Of a DNA stretch of 64,000 nucleotides, positions 1 through 8,776 are shown piece by piece. The position numbers and the translations under genes were made by a program. How positions within the stretch are numbered: position 1 is the stretch's first letter; each line of letters begins with the position of its first letter. The notes beneath the pieces were generated by a model, which was not told the origin of the DNA, ran no database searches, and saw only the letters and a list, made by a program, of their open reading frames with translations. This stretch comes from an uncultured Eudoraea sp. (GTDB lineage Bacteria; Bacteroidota; Bacteroidia; Flavobacteriales; Flavobacteriaceae): the NCBI RefSeq assembly GCF_947490415.1, contig NZ_CANLGX010000006.1, positions 149,445-213,444 of the forward strand. Direction: 5' to 3'.

Positions 1-300
1 AGTGATATACAGGGAAAAATGGAAGCAATGGTAAGTCTCGGTGTACCTTATACCGAAGAGGAAATTGCGAATGCAGAGGCTTCTATGGAAGAACAGTCCA
101 TACAAATAGAAGAAAACCTTTATGCTGATCCCGATTTTGTAAAATCCTATGAAGCAGATAAAAAATACGCTGCGGATAACGGATTGGACTTTGTAGAAAT
201 GCGTGATCGTGAAATAGTTTCGCTAATCGCTTACTTACAGCGGCTAGGTACGGATATAAAAGTTAAGGAAACCGACGAATTATTGTCAGAAAACAAGTAG
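1..300 (+). CDS. ccoO: cbb3-type cytochrome c oxidase, C-terminal end of CcoO part (probably fused CcoN-CcoO), partial
   Basis: The reading frame is open from the first base of the window, so this is the 3' end of a longer gene. The last residues (MRDREIVSLIAYLQRLGTDI, about 25 from the end) match the conserved C-terminus of CcoO, the membrane-anchored mono-haem cytochrome c subunit of the high-affinity cbb3 terminal oxidase. In Bacteroidota CcoN and CcoO are usually one polypeptide; whether this one is fused cannot be seen here. The next gene, ccoQ, begins 3 nt after the stop, and ccoP, ccoG and ccoH follow in the usual order, which settles the assignment. The methionine at base 19 is internal and not a start. 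Confidence 0.9.
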   Translation, partial: SDIQGKMEAMVSLGVPYTEEEIANAEASMEEQSIQIEENLYADPDFVKSYEADKKYAADNGLDFVEMRDREIVSLIAYLQRLGTDIKVKETDELLSENK

Positions 301-303
301 ATC

Positions 304-486
304 ATGCTAAAATTTATAAAAAATCACATGGAAAGTATGGAAGGCATTGCCACGTATCCCATGATATCATTACTTATCTTCTTTATATTTTTTGCCATTC
401 TTTTTTGGTGGGTATTTACCGCCTCCAAAGAGCATATAAAAGAAGTAAGTGAAATACCCTTAGAAGATAATCAACCAAAACAATAA
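304..486 (+). CDS. ccoQ: CcoQ-like small subunit of cbb3 oxidase
   Basis: A 60-residue protein with one strongly hydrophobic segment (about residues 20-40, ending FFAILFWWVFTASKEH) and a short charged cytoplasmic tail. CcoQ/FixQ proteins are single-span peptides of this size that stabilise the cbb3 oxidase complex. Length, topology and its position between ccoO and ccoP (3 nt and 5 nt gaps) support the call; primary sequence in this family is poorly conserved. The start is the only ATG that leaves the whole membrane segment intact. Confidence 0.85.
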   Translation: MLKFIKNHMESMEGIATYPMISLLIFFIFFAILFWWVFTASKEHIKEVSEIPLEDNQPKQ

Positions 487-491
487 GAGCC

Positions 492-1448
492 ATGAAAAAT
501 ATGTCACCCTGGTGGATCAGAATCCCTATAATATTCTTTATCATCTTCGGACTGATGGAGTACTTTATTGACTCCGGAGAAAAACCTGCATTTATTGAAT
601 ATCCTATAACACAGTTCTTTCTGTTGATGGTGTTATTAATTTTAATTGCAATTGAGCTTATTTTAAAGTCTATAGAAAATGTTATGTTTCAAACCCTTTC
701 CTCAGAAGGTAAAGAAAGGTATTTGGAATCTAAATCTAAACAACTGGAATGGAGTTGGGGTAAGAAAATGTACCAAAAACTACTAGGCTCCAAACCCATA
801 GAGGCTGAAGGTGAAATCATTTTGGATCACAACTATGATGGTATAAAAGAGCTTGACAATAAATTACCGCCATGGTGGGTTTACCTTTTTTATGCCACCA
901 TTATTTTTGGGGTTATATACCTTATAAGATTCGAAATTTATGGCGATTATGATCAGGATTTAGAATATGAACTGGAGGTAGCAGAAGCACAGGCCCAAAT
1001 TGAAGCTTATAAAAAAACTGCTAAAGATCTGGTAGATGTAAATACTGTGGCATTATTAACTGAAGCCTCAGATATTAGTGCAGGAAAATCCATATTTGAA
1101 ACCAATTGCGTTGTATGTCATATGGCAGATGGTGGCGGAGGGATTGGCCCAAATCTTGCAGACGAATATTGGATCCTGGGAGGTGGAATTAAAAATGTGT
1201 TTAATACCATTTCGGAAGGTGGTCGGGCCGGTAAAGGAATGGTTTCATGGAAGCAAACGCTTAAACCATTAGAAATGGCACAGGTAGCCAGTTATCTGCT
1301 AAGTTTTCAAGGCACTACACCAGCTAATCCCAAGGCAGCTGAAGGAGACCTATGGGTAGACGAAAATGCTCCAGAAGAGGAAAGCGCGCCTAATGATGCT
1401 ACTCCGGATAAGGAGACGGACTCTACCTCGGTGGTTATTAATGAATAA
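492..1448 (+). CDS. ccoP: cbb3 oxidase cytochrome c subunit CcoP, mono-haem type
   Basis: 318 residues. Two hydrophobic N-terminal segments (about 10-28 and 40-60) and a further one near 128-148 anchor the protein; the periplasmic part has a single haem-c motif CVVCH at residues 206-210, followed by a GxGxGPNL segment and a distal methionine candidate in the GKGMVSW stretch. CcoP transfers electrons from cytochrome c to the CcoN/O core. Proteobacterial CcoP has two haem-c domains; the one-haem form with an extra N-terminal membrane part is typical of Bacteroidota. The tail after residue 285 is acidic and low-complexity. It is co-transcribed with ccoQ and followed by a hairpin before ccoG. Confidence 0.93.
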   Translation: MKNMSPWWIRIPIIFFIIFGLMEYFIDSGEKPAFIEYPITQFFLLMVLLILIAIELILKSIENVMFQTLSSEGKERYLESKSKQLEWSWGKKMYQKLLGSKPIEAEGEIILDHNYDGIKELDNKLPPWWVYLFYATIIFGVIYLIRFEIYGDYDQDLEYELEVAEAQAQIEAYKKTAKDLVDVNTVALLTEASDISAGKSIFETNCVVCHMADGGGGIGPNLADEYWILGGGIKNVFNTISEGGRAGKGMVSWKQTLKPLEMAQVASYLLSFQGTTPANPKAAEGDLWVDENAPEEESAPNDATPDKETDSTSVVINE

Positions 1449-1468
1449 ATTCATACTTAGGTATGAAT
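1449..1468 (+). promoter_or_regulatory. Perfect 8-bp hairpin between ccoP and ccoG
   Basis: ATTCATAC-TTAG-GTATGAAT starts right after the ccoP stop codon. It has no U-tract, so it is unlikely to be a full terminator. Inference: an mRNA processing or stability element separating the structural genes from the assembly genes. Confidence 0.5.
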
Positions 1469-1488
1469 AGGGGATAGAAGATAAAGCT

Positions 1489-2898
1489 ATGGAAGAGAAT
1501 TTCAGGGACACCATTGGGACCATTGACGAAGAAGGAAAGCGGGCCTGGATATTCCCTAAAAAACCTAGTGGCAGGTATTACAGGTATCGAAAATGGGTTA
1601 GTTATGGTTTGCTGATCTTCCTCTTTGCTTCACCATTTATTAAACTTAATGGTAACCAGTTCCTGATGTTTAATGTTTTGGAGCGTCGGTTTAATATTTT
1701 TGGCTTTCCGTTTTGGCCGCAGGATTTCCACCTTTTTGTTATTTCTATGATTATAGGGGTAATTTTTATAGCGTTTTTTACCGTGGCATTTGGACGTATT
1801 TTTTGTGGATGGATGTGTCCTCAAACTATATTTATGGAAATGGTCTTCAGGCGAATTGAGTATTGGATAGATGGAGACAGAGGTGCTCAGATGCGATTGG
1901 CAAAGCAATCATGGAATGCAGATAAAATACGGAAACGATTACTAAAATGGTTCGCCTTCTTTGTAATGTCCTTTTTAATTGCAAATGTCTTCCTGGCCTA
2001 TCTTATTGGGAGTGACAAATTAATGCAATACATCACAGATGGTCCCCTTACCCATATGAATACATTGGTGTCTCTTCTTGTTTTTACGGCAGTATTCTAT
2101 TTTGTTTTTGCATGGTTCAGAGAACAGGTCTGCATAATTGCCTGCCCCTATGGGAGAATGCAAGGGGTATTATTAGACAATAAGTCCATTGTAGTTGCCT
2201 ATGACCATAAACGCGGTGAAGCCGAAAATGGTCGGAAGAAATTTCGAAAAAATGAAGACAGGAAAGCACAGGGTTATGGAGATTGTATAGACTGCTTTCA
2301 ATGTGTTAATGTATGCCCTACTGGTATTGATATTAGAAATGGAACTCAATTAGAATGTGTGAATTGTACGGCTTGTATAGATGAATGTGACACGATTATG
2401 GAAAAAATAGACCTTCCGAAAGGTCTTATTCGTTATGCCAGTGAAGACAATATTGAAAAAAAGGCGAAATTTACTTTTAGTCCCAGATTAAAAGGATACT
2501 CTGCAGTACTTGTCATATTAATTGGAGTGCTCATTGGTATGCTTTTCTTAAGAAATGATCTGGAAGCCAATATTTTAAGGTTACCCGGACAACTATATGA
2601 ACATAAAGAAGGTAACATAATCAGTAATGTGTACACCTACAAGCTGATAAATAAAACATCCAAAGACATTAGTGATGTTAGTTTTAAACTTCTCTCTCAT
2701 AAAGGAAAAATTGATTTGGTATCACATCGCAGTTTTGAGGTCCCTGCACAGCAATTGGCAGAAGGCACCTTGTTTATAGAAATTAATAATGCTGCATTGA
2801 ATGGTGATAAAGACAAATTGAAGATTGGGGTATATAGTGGAGATCAATTAATTGAAACAACAACGGCCAGATTCCTGGCACCTAGAAGCTATAATTAG
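1489..2898 (+). CDS. ccoG: cbb3 oxidase assembly protein CcoG (FixG/RdxA), polyferredoxin
   Basis: 469 residues with several membrane spans (about 38-55, 83-105, 155-175, 190-210, 338-355). The FCGWMCPQ motif (C106, C110) and CPYGR belong to the NapH/CcoG fold. Two ferredoxin clusters follow: C266, C269, C272, C276 and C290, C293, C296, C300. The C-terminal part after residue 355 is a periplasmic Ig-like domain. CcoG is a membrane-bound Fe-S protein needed for cbb3 maturation and acts in copper reduction for the CuB site. It lies 40 nt after ccoP and 28 nt before ccoH, in the same operon. Confidence 0.95.
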   Translation: MEENFRDTIGTIDEEGKRAWIFPKKPSGRYYRYRKWVSYGLLIFLFASPFIKLNGNQFLMFNVLERRFNIFGFPFWPQDFHLFVISMIIGVIFIAFFTVAFGRIFCGWMCPQTIFMEMVFRRIEYWIDGDRGAQMRLAKQSWNADKIRKRLLKWFAFFVMSFLIANVFLAYLIGSDKLMQYITDGPLTHMNTLVSLLVFTAVFYFVFAWFREQVCIIACPYGRMQGVLLDNKSIVVAYDHKRGEAENGRKKFRKNEDRKAQGYGDCIDCFQCVNVCPTGIDIRNGTQLECVNCTACIDECDTIMEKIDLPKGLIRYASEDNIEKKAKFTFSPRLKGYSAVLVILIGVLIGMLFLRNDLEANILRLPGQLYEHKEGNIISNVYTYKLINKTSKDISDVSFKLLSHKGKIDLVSHRSFEVPAQQLAEGTLFIEINNAALNGDKDKLKIGVYSGDQLIETTTARFLAPRSYN

Positions 2899-2926
2899 GA
2901 GTATTCATTAATAAGAAATAAAAAAT

Positions 2927-3373
2927 ATGAAGTTTAACTGGGGAACAGGAATAGTTTTGGCATTTATCGCATTTATTGCATTTATAATGTATTTCGTAAT
3001 TCTTGCAAGTACAGATAACAGTGCCAATCATGATTTAGTCACAGAGGAGTATTACAAGGAAGAACTGGCTTATCAGAAGGAGATTGACGCACTTAATAAT
3101 GCCAAAGATTATGCTGCCCAATTCAGTTTTGTTAACGAGGAAAATGGAATAGCCATTACTTTCCCACCAAAAATGAATTATAAAGAAATAGAAGGTAAAG
3201 TGTCCCTATATAGACCATCCAATAAACACTTGGATTTTGACTTTCCTTTAAGTTTATCCAATAAACATTTGCTCATACCTGACAAACGTTTGTTGGATGG
3301 TCGCTGGGACATTAAAATTTACTGGAATTATCAGGGCAAAAAGTACCTGGTAAAAGAAAGTATCACCTATTAA
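2927..3373 (+). CDS. ccoH: FixH/CcoH family protein
   Basis: 148 residues with one N-terminal transmembrane helix (about 6-28) preceded by MKFNWGTG, then EEYYKEELAYQKEID, the recognisable FixH core, and a beta-rich periplasmic domain ending in GRWDIKIYWNYQGKKYLV. FixH proteins are single-span factors needed for assembly or stability of the cbb3 oxidase. Position between ccoG and the SafE-like gene is the usual flavobacterial order. Confidence 0.9.
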   Translation: MKFNWGTGIVLAFIAFIAFIMYFVILASTDNSANHDLVTEEYYKEELAYQKEIDALNNAKDYAAQFSFVNEENGIAITFPPKMNYKEIEGKVSLYRPSNKHLDFDFPLSLSNKHLLIPDKRLLDGRWDIKIYWNYQGKKYLVKESITY

Positions 3374-3381
3374 TTAGTAAT

Positions 3382-4083
3382 ATGTTATTGTCTGCTTTAG
3401 TCTTAGGCCTTTTGGGGAGTTTACACTGCATAGGCATGTGCGGACCCATTGCCTTTATGCTGCCTGTAAGTCGGAATAATAAGTATAAAAAAGCAGGTCA
3501 GGTTTTCATTTACCATTTTGGAAGACTAATGGCATATGGCATTATTGGTTTATTATTTGGCCTATTGGGAAAGGGACTATACATCTTTGGTATACAGCAA
3601 AAATTATCGATTCTTATTGGGGTACTCATGATATTAATTGTAATCATGCCCTTTAACTATATGAGCAGGCTTAGCTTTTCAAGACCTGTGTATCGCATTA
3701 TTGGAAAAATTAAAAGTAGTTTAGGTAAAGCATTGAAAAAGAAAACGGCAGATACTTTTCTAACTATTGGCTTTTTAAATGGGTTCCTGCCTTGCGGACT
3801 GGTTTATATGGCCCTGTTGGGAGCAATTGCCATGGGTACAGCTCTTGAAGGTTCGTTATATATGATTTTGTTTGGTTTAGGTACTGTTCCATTAATGTCA
3901 ACAGCCGTTTATCTGAGTGGAATATTAAAGGATTCTTCTAAGCGGCGAATACGTAAATTAATACCCGTTTTTGTAGTTATCATAGGATTACTTTTTATTC
4001 TGAGAGGAATGGGTTTAGGAATACCATATGTATCCCCAAAACCAATGGTTGAAATGGTTTCTACAGAATTAGAATGTCATTAG
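3382..4083 (+). CDS. SafE/TauE-like membrane protein (COG2836) of the cbb3 operon
   Basis: 233 residues, six predicted membrane spans. Two diagnostic cysteine-containing motifs, GSLHCIGMCGP near residue 12 and NGFLPCGLVYMAL near residue 133, identify the COG2836 branch of the sulfite exporter TauE/SafE family. In Bacteroidota members of this branch regularly close the ccoNOPGH operon and are suspected of handling copper or thiols for oxidase maturation; that role is an inference from context. It begins 8 nt after ccoH. No terminator with a clear U-tract follows before the CoA-transferase gene. Confidence 0.85.
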   Translation: MLLSALVLGLLGSLHCIGMCGPIAFMLPVSRNNKYKKAGQVFIYHFGRLMAYGIIGLLFGLLGKGLYIFGIQQKLSILIGVLMILIVIMPFNYMSRLSFSRPVYRIIGKIKSSLGKALKKKTADTFLTIGFLNGFLPCGLVYMALLGAIAMGTALEGSLYMILFGLGTVPLMSTAVYLSGILKDSSKRRIRKLIPVFVVIIGLLFILRGMGLGIPYVSPKPMVEMVSTELECH

Positions 4084-4132
4084 CCTTAATTTATTTAAAT
4101 GAGGCGCTTTATAAATCCAATATAATACTAAC

Positions 4133-5404
4133 ATGAAAATTGTTACCGCAGCAGAAGCTGCCGCCATTGTAAAATCCGGGGATCGAATATTTCTGCAAGG
4201 AGCTGCTATGACTCCCAATACTTTAATTAATAGTATTTGTGAAAGATATGAGGAACTAGAACAAGTAGAGATTATTTCAATTCATACTGAAGGAGAGGTG
4301 AAATATGCAATACCTCCCTATAATCAGGCATTTAATATAAACAGTTGTTTTGTTGGAGGCAATGTTAGAAAAGCCGTGAATACAAATAAAGGTGATTATA
4401 TACCCATCTTTCTTAGCGAAATACATTTTCTTTTCAGGCGAAATATATTACCCCTTGATGTGGCAGTGGTTCAGGTATCTCCCCCGGACCGTCATGGGTA
4501 TTGTTCTTTAGGAGTTTCTGTAGATATTGCTTTGCCGGCAATACAAACGGCAAAAAAAGTAATCGCTCAGATTAATCCTCAGGTACCAAGGACTCACGGA
4601 GATGGTATTATTCATAAAAACAGTATTGATATGGCTATTGAGGTTGATCAGCCTATCCATGTTGCACCAATTACACAAATAACAGATTTAGAACACGCAA
4701 TTGGAAAAAATGTTGCCGAACTAATTGAGGATGGCGCTACTTTGCAATTAGGTATCGGAAATATTCCCAACGCCGTTTTAAGCAATTTACACAACCATAA
4801 AAGATTGGGGGTACATACAGAAATGTTTTCCGATGGTCTTTTACCTTTGGTTGAGAAAGGCATTATTACAGGAGAAGAAAAAGAGATTAAAACCGGTAAA
4901 ATTGTTACTTGTTTCGCCGCAGGCACTAAAAATTTATACGATTTTGTAGATGATAATCCACTGGTACATTTCAAAGAAGCGGGATATACCAATGATACCA
5001 GTGTAATTTCAAGAAACCCTAAAGTAACGGCAATAAACAGTGCCATTGAAATAGATCTAACCGGGCAGGTGTGTGCCGACAGTATTGGACAACGACACTT
5101 TTCCGGTGTAGGCGGTCAAATGGATTTTATAAGAGGTGCCGCTATTTCAGAAGGAGGAAAACCAATTTTTGCACTTTCCTCAGCCACGGCAAAAGGAGTA
5201 AGCAAGATTACCCCTACCCTTAAAGAGGGTGCGGGAGTTACGACCACCCGAGCTCACGTTCACTATGTGGTTACTGAGTTTGGTGTGGTAAATCTTTTTG
5301 GTAAAAATTTGTATGAAAGGGCAAAAGCCCTGATATCTATTTCACACCCGGACCATCGTGAAATGTTGATAAAAGCCGCATATGAACGATTTGAACGATC
5401 TTAA
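4133..5404 (+). CDS. acetyl-CoA hydrolase / 4-hydroxybutyrate CoA-transferase family protein
   Basis: 423 residues, full length for the family. The N-terminal half carries AVVQVSPPDRHGYCSLG (about 111-127), the C-terminal half carries the CoA-binding motif GIGNIPNAV (207-215) and the catalytic glutamate E230 in HTEMFSDG. These enzymes move CoA between acetate and another carboxylic acid through a glutamyl-CoA intermediate. The true substrate (acetate, butyrate, 4-hydroxybutyrate) cannot be told from the sequence. deoC starts 9 nt downstream, so the enzyme may handle acetyl-CoA made from the deoxyribose product acetaldehyde; that link is inferred. Confidence 0.9.
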   Translation: MKIVTAAEAAAIVKSGDRIFLQGAAMTPNTLINSICERYEELEQVEIISIHTEGEVKYAIPPYNQAFNINSCFVGGNVRKAVNTNKGDYIPIFLSEIHFLFRRNILPLDVAVVQVSPPDRHGYCSLGVSVDIALPAIQTAKKVIAQINPQVPRTHGDGIIHKNSIDMAIEVDQPIHVAPITQITDLEHAIGKNVAELIEDGATLQLGIGNIPNAVLSNLHNHKRLGVHTEMFSDGLLPLVEKGIITGEEKEIKTGKIVTCFAAGTKNLYDFVDDNPLVHFKEAGYTNDTSVISRNPKVTAINSAIEIDLTGQVCADSIGQRHFSGVGGQMDFIRGAAISEGGKPIFALSSATAKGVSKITPTLKEGAGVTTTRAHVHYVVTEFGVVNLFGKNLYERAKALISISHPDHREMLIKAAYERFERS

Positions 5405-5413
5405 AACGCATTA

Positions 5414-6064
5414 ATGCAAATAGAGCGATATATTGACCATACTTTATTAAAGCCTACGGCAACGCCCAGGGCAATAAAACAGTTATGCGCTGAAGCCCGG
5501 GAATTTAATTTTTACGCTGTTTGCGTTAATAGTTGTTATGTTGCGCTGGCAAAGGAAGAATTAAAGGATTCCGATATCAAAATAGCCGCTGTAGTTGGCT
5601 TTCCGTTAGGTGCCATGTCTACTGAAGCTAAACTGTGTGAGGCCAAATACTGCATTGAACATGGGGCAGATGAAATAGATATGGTTATAAATCTTGGTTG
5701 GTTAAAATTCGAAGAATACCGTCTGGTAAAAGATGAAATAGCTAAAATAAAACAGGTCATTGGCTCCAGGAATTTGAAAGTAATTATTGAAACCTGTTAC
5801 TTAACTGCTGAAGAAAAAAAAATAGCCAGTATGCTGGTTGTTGAGGGTAAGGCTGATTTTGTAAAGACTTCAACCGGATTTGGCTCAGGAGGAGCTACTT
5901 TTGAAGATATTGAATTAATCCAGCGCATAATTCAAAACAAAATACAAATCAAAGCCTCAGGAGGAATAAAGGATAAAAAAACTGCTATACGCTACATAGA
6001 TATGGGTGTTTCTCGTCTCGGCACTTCCTCAGGAATTGAAATAGTTAAAGAGACTAATCCATAA
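5414..6064 (+). CDS. deoC: deoxyribose-phosphate aldolase DeoC
   Basis: 216 residues, normal for bacterial DeoC. It cleaves 2-deoxyribose 5-phosphate to glyceraldehyde 3-phosphate and acetaldehyde in the cytoplasm. The N-terminal IDHTLLKP motif, the Schiff-base lysine K151 in VKTSTGF, DEIDMVIN (about 86-93) and the phosphate-binding KASGGIK near residue 178 are all present. It sits between a CoA-transferase gene and deoD (3 nt gap), which makes a deoxynucleoside salvage module. Confidence 0.97.
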   Translation: MQIERYIDHTLLKPTATPRAIKQLCAEAREFNFYAVCVNSCYVALAKEELKDSDIKIAAVVGFPLGAMSTEAKLCEAKYCIEHGADEIDMVINLGWLKFEEYRLVKDEIAKIKQVIGSRNLKVIIETCYLTAEEKKIASMLVVEGKADFVKTSTGFGSGGATFEDIELIQRIIQNKIQIKASGGIKDKKTAIRYIDMGVSRLGTSSGIEIVKETNP

Positions 6065-6067
6065 TCT

Positions 6068-6772
6068 ATGAGTGCTCACATTGATGCAAAAAAGAATGAG
6101 ATTGCCGATACAGTTTTAATGCCGGGTGATCCTCTACGTGCCAAATGGATGGCTGAGACGTTTTTAGATAACGCTTATTGTTACTCAAATATTCGTGGTA
6201 TGCTGGGTTATACCGGGGAATTTAAAGGGCAACGCATTTCAATACAGGGAAGTGGTATGGGCATCCCTTCGGCCATGATTTATTATCATGAACTTATTAA
6301 AGAATATGATGTGAAAAGAATAATCCGGGTGGGTACCGCAGGGTCTTATCATGAAGATGTTAAGATTAGGGATATTATTTTGGCCCTATCCGCTTCTACA
6401 AATTCGGGTATAAATAATGCTATTTTTAACGATGTCAGTTATGCACCTACGGCCAATTTTAATTTGTTGATGAAGGCTGTTCAATACACGCAGGAAAACA
6501 ACATTCCTATAAAAGCCGGTAACGTACTTTCTTCAGATCAGTACTACGATGAAGATCCTTTGGCCTACAAAAAATGGGCTAACTATGGCGTGCTATGCGT
6601 TGAAATGGAAGCCGCCGGGCTTTATACTATAGCTGCAAAAAATAATATTGAGGCACTGGCTATCCTTACAATTTCGGACTCTTTGGTGACCGGTGAAAAA
6701 TGCAGTTTCGAAGAACGGGAACGAACATTTGAAGAAATGGTTAAAATTGCTCTGAACATTTGCCAAGACTGA
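6068..6772 (+). CDS. deoD: purine-nucleoside phosphorylase DeoD
   Basis: 234 residues, the size of hexameric DeoD-type enzymes. Signature segments: VLMPGDPLRAKW (17-28), GSGMGIPSA with the phosphate loop, IRVGTAGS (about 92-99), VEMEAAGLY near 180 and the catalytic aspartate in SDSLVTGE near 205. It splits purine (deoxy)nucleosides to base and (deoxy)ribose 1-phosphate, feeding DeoC once a phosphopentomutase acts. Tightly packed behind deoC. Confidence 0.96.
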   Translation: MSAHIDAKKNEIADTVLMPGDPLRAKWMAETFLDNAYCYSNIRGMLGYTGEFKGQRISIQGSGMGIPSAMIYYHELIKEYDVKRIIRVGTAGSYHEDVKIRDIILALSASTNSGINNAIFNDVSYAPTANFNLLMKAVQYTQENNIPIKAGNVLSSDQYYDEDPLAYKKWANYGVLCVEMEAAGLYTIAAKNNIEALAILTISDSLVTGEKCSFEERERTFEEMVKIALNICQD

Positions 6773-6790
6773 TTAAGCATTTGTTGAACG

Positions 6791-7294
6791 ATGATTTATA
6801 AACACATCCCTGACGTACTGGTAAAAGCCAAATTTTCTGATTGTAAAAAATTCCGCTATCAGCTTACAATAGAAAATGCGGTAAAAACAAGCGGCAACAC
6901 CCTTTGTGTTATCATGCAAAATCCCAGCGTTGCCAATTCAAAATTTGCGGACAAATCTGTTCAATTTCTGGAAAAACTCATTTTTGAAAAAGAAGTTGAG
7001 CCATTTAGAAACGTAAAAACTATTATAGTAGTTAATCTGTTTGCCTATATACAAACTAAAGATTTTAAAGGAGCTTCATCTAAAATCGGGAAAGAGAATG
7101 ACAGTTTTATAAGGCAGGCTATAGAAGATTCCGATATCGTAATAGTTGCCTGGGGCAAAACCAATTCTTATTCGGAACGCCGGAATGTAATACATGCCAT
7201 ATTACAGGATTATCCCAAAAAAAGACTGCTTAAAACCAGGGTACATCCATCAAGAGGAACTTATAAAGATTTTATCGAACCTTATTCTTTCTAA
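6791..7294 (+). CDS. DUF1643 family protein
   Basis: 167 residues. CVIMQNPSVANSKFADKSVQFLEKL (around 37-62; NPS is the key) and VVNLFAYIQTK near 85 are the two conserved blocks of DUF1643, followed by IVIVAWGK. The family is widespread, cytoplasmic and has no firmly established function. It starts 18 nt behind deoD and ends convergently with nosY, sharing 4 nt. Confidence 0.85.
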   Translation: MIYKHIPDVLVKAKFSDCKKFRYQLTIENAVKTSGNTLCVIMQNPSVANSKFADKSVQFLEKLIFEKEVEPFRNVKTIIVVNLFAYIQTKDFKGASSKIGKENDSFIRQAIEDSDIVIVAWGKTNSYSERRNVIHAILQDYPKKRLLKTRVHPSRGTYKDFIEPYSF

Positions 7295-8073
7295 AAATCC
7301 TTTTTGTTTGCTTTTCTAATGAGATTATACAATGGAATAAGTGTCCATAAAATCAACATAAAGATTGAAATAAAGAACCCTGATCTCGTTCCGAAAAAAG
7401 ATTTGAATACAGCCCCCGTATAACCCATAAGGGCAGATATATCTAATTTCAAAAGTATTAGTGTTCTGGAAAGATCTACAGGGTTAAGCATTGTGGCCAC
7501 CAAAGAATATTTGTCTAAAGGATAGTCCTCAAATATTATAAGTGATAATAGAAACAACCCATCATAAATTACCGCAAAAAACAACCATAATAATACAGCA
7601 TAACCAAATCCTTTAATCTTATTTTCATTGGACAATGCAATGTTAAACGACAAAGCGGTGAAAATTAACGTCAGAAATGCTCCAACGACCAATAATAGTG
7701 AAAAATCCCAAATGGCATTGCTCCTAAAAAGTCCGTATGCAATAAAGGGAATCCCAAGTCCCATTACCAAACTTAAGGTCAAAGAACCCGCTACGCCTAA
7801 ATACTGCCCTGTAAAAATAGAAGAACGCTTAATGGGCAGCGCCAGTAAAAGTTCAGTGAATTCTTTGGAATTATAGAAGTACATTACGCCAAAAATTGTG
7901 CCTATTAGCGGAACCAGGACAATGATAACATTCATAAGCGTAATAACTGCTTTGGAAACATCATTGTTTAGAAATAAAAGAACAAAACCAAGGGCAAGAT
8001 AAAACAGAAAATACACATAGCTCCATCTGCTTCGCATTAGGTCGTAAAAGCTGTATTTCAGTATTTTAAACAT
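7291..8073 (-). CDS. nosY: NosY, ABC transporter permease for N2O reductase maturation
   Basis: 260 residues with six hydrophobic spans, and the N-terminus FKILKYSFYDLMRSRW typical of NosY. Together with the ATPase NosF and periplasmic NosD it supports assembly of the copper-sulfide centre CuZ of N2O reductase, probably exporting a sulfur species. The ATG at 8073 is preferred to an upstream TTG at 8079; the start overlaps the nosF stop by 8 nt, which indicates translational coupling. Last gene of the nos operon. Confidence 0.93.
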   Translation of the reverse strand: MFKILKYSFYDLMRSRWSYVYFLFYLALGFVLLFLNNDVSKAVITLMNVIIVLVPLIGTIFGVMYFYNSKEFTELLLALPIKRSSIFTGQYLGVAGSLTLSLVMGLGIPFIAYGLFRSNAIWDFSLLLVVGAFLTLIFTALSFNIALSNENKIKGFGYAVLLWLFFAVIYDGLFLLSLIIFEDYPLDKYSLVATMLNPVDLSRTLILLKLDISALMGYTGAVFKSFFGTRSGFFISIFMLILWTLIPLYNLIRKANKKDF

Positions 8074-8776
8074 TCTCAAAATTTGTTGCTATTGTAGCTA
8101 TAGCGTGGTCAAAATTATTTTCACCTGTCCTTTCTTTGAGCTCCTTGATAGTTCCTTTAAAATAGATTTTACCTTCCAGCAGATATATTATTGTATCAGC
8201 CATTTCTTCAACAAACTGCATGATATGAGTTGTAATCAAAATAGTTTTGCCCTGCTGCTTTTCCTTTTGAATAAGCTTTTTTAAACTAATTAAGGCAGCC
8301 GGATCCAAACCAGTGGTAGGTTCATCCAAAATAATTAGCGGACTGTTAAACATAAAAGCCAAAAGTATGTTTACCTTTTGCCTGGTGCCGCCAGACAAGG
8401 AAGCCAGTTTATTATTTAAATATGGAGCTAATCCAAAGCTTGAAATAAGAACATCATCCTGACTTGGCTTTTGCCTTAAATCCTTGATCATTGCTATTAG
8501 TTCAAATACCCTTAAATTCCCCGGAAAATTGGCTATCTGGGGCAGGTAGTTGATTTCTTGTCTGTATTTCCAATTTTTTTTGACAGCCTTACCTTCGACT
8601 TCAATTTCACCTGAAGTAGGAATTACCATTCCTAAAATACATTTTATTAGAGTGGTTTTACCAGAACCATTAGGGCCAAGCACGGCATAAATACCAGGAC
8701 TTTTAATAGAAAGGTTTGTTCCGCTCAGTACCTGATTCCTACCAAATTTTTTGTGGAGGTCTTCAATTTTTATCAT
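8066..8776 (-). CDS. nosF: NosF, ABC transporter ATP-binding protein
   Basis: 236 residues. Walker A GPNGSGKTT (34-42), ABC signature LSGGTRQK near residue 128, Walker B LIILDEPTTGLD near 150 and the switch histidine in ITTHIMQF near 182. Lies between nosD (4-nt ATGA overlap) and nosY, so the call as the ATPase partner of NosY is secure. Confidence 0.95.
   Translation of the reverse strand: MIKIEDLHKKFGRNQVLSGTNLSIKSPGIYAVLGPNGSGKTTLIKCILGMVIPTSGEIEVEGKAVKKNWKYRQEINYLPQIANFPGNLRVFELIAMIKDLRQKPSQDDVLISSFGLAPYLNNKLASLSGGTRQKVNILLAFMFNSPLIILDEPTTGLDPAALISLKKLIQKEKQQGKTILITTHIMQFVEEMADTIIYLLEGKIYFKGTIKELKERTGENNFDHAIATIATNFENV

Noticed and set aside
1078..1272. Out-of-frame 64-codon ORF within ccoP
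   Set aside because: Lies wholly inside a well-supported gene and has no family features.
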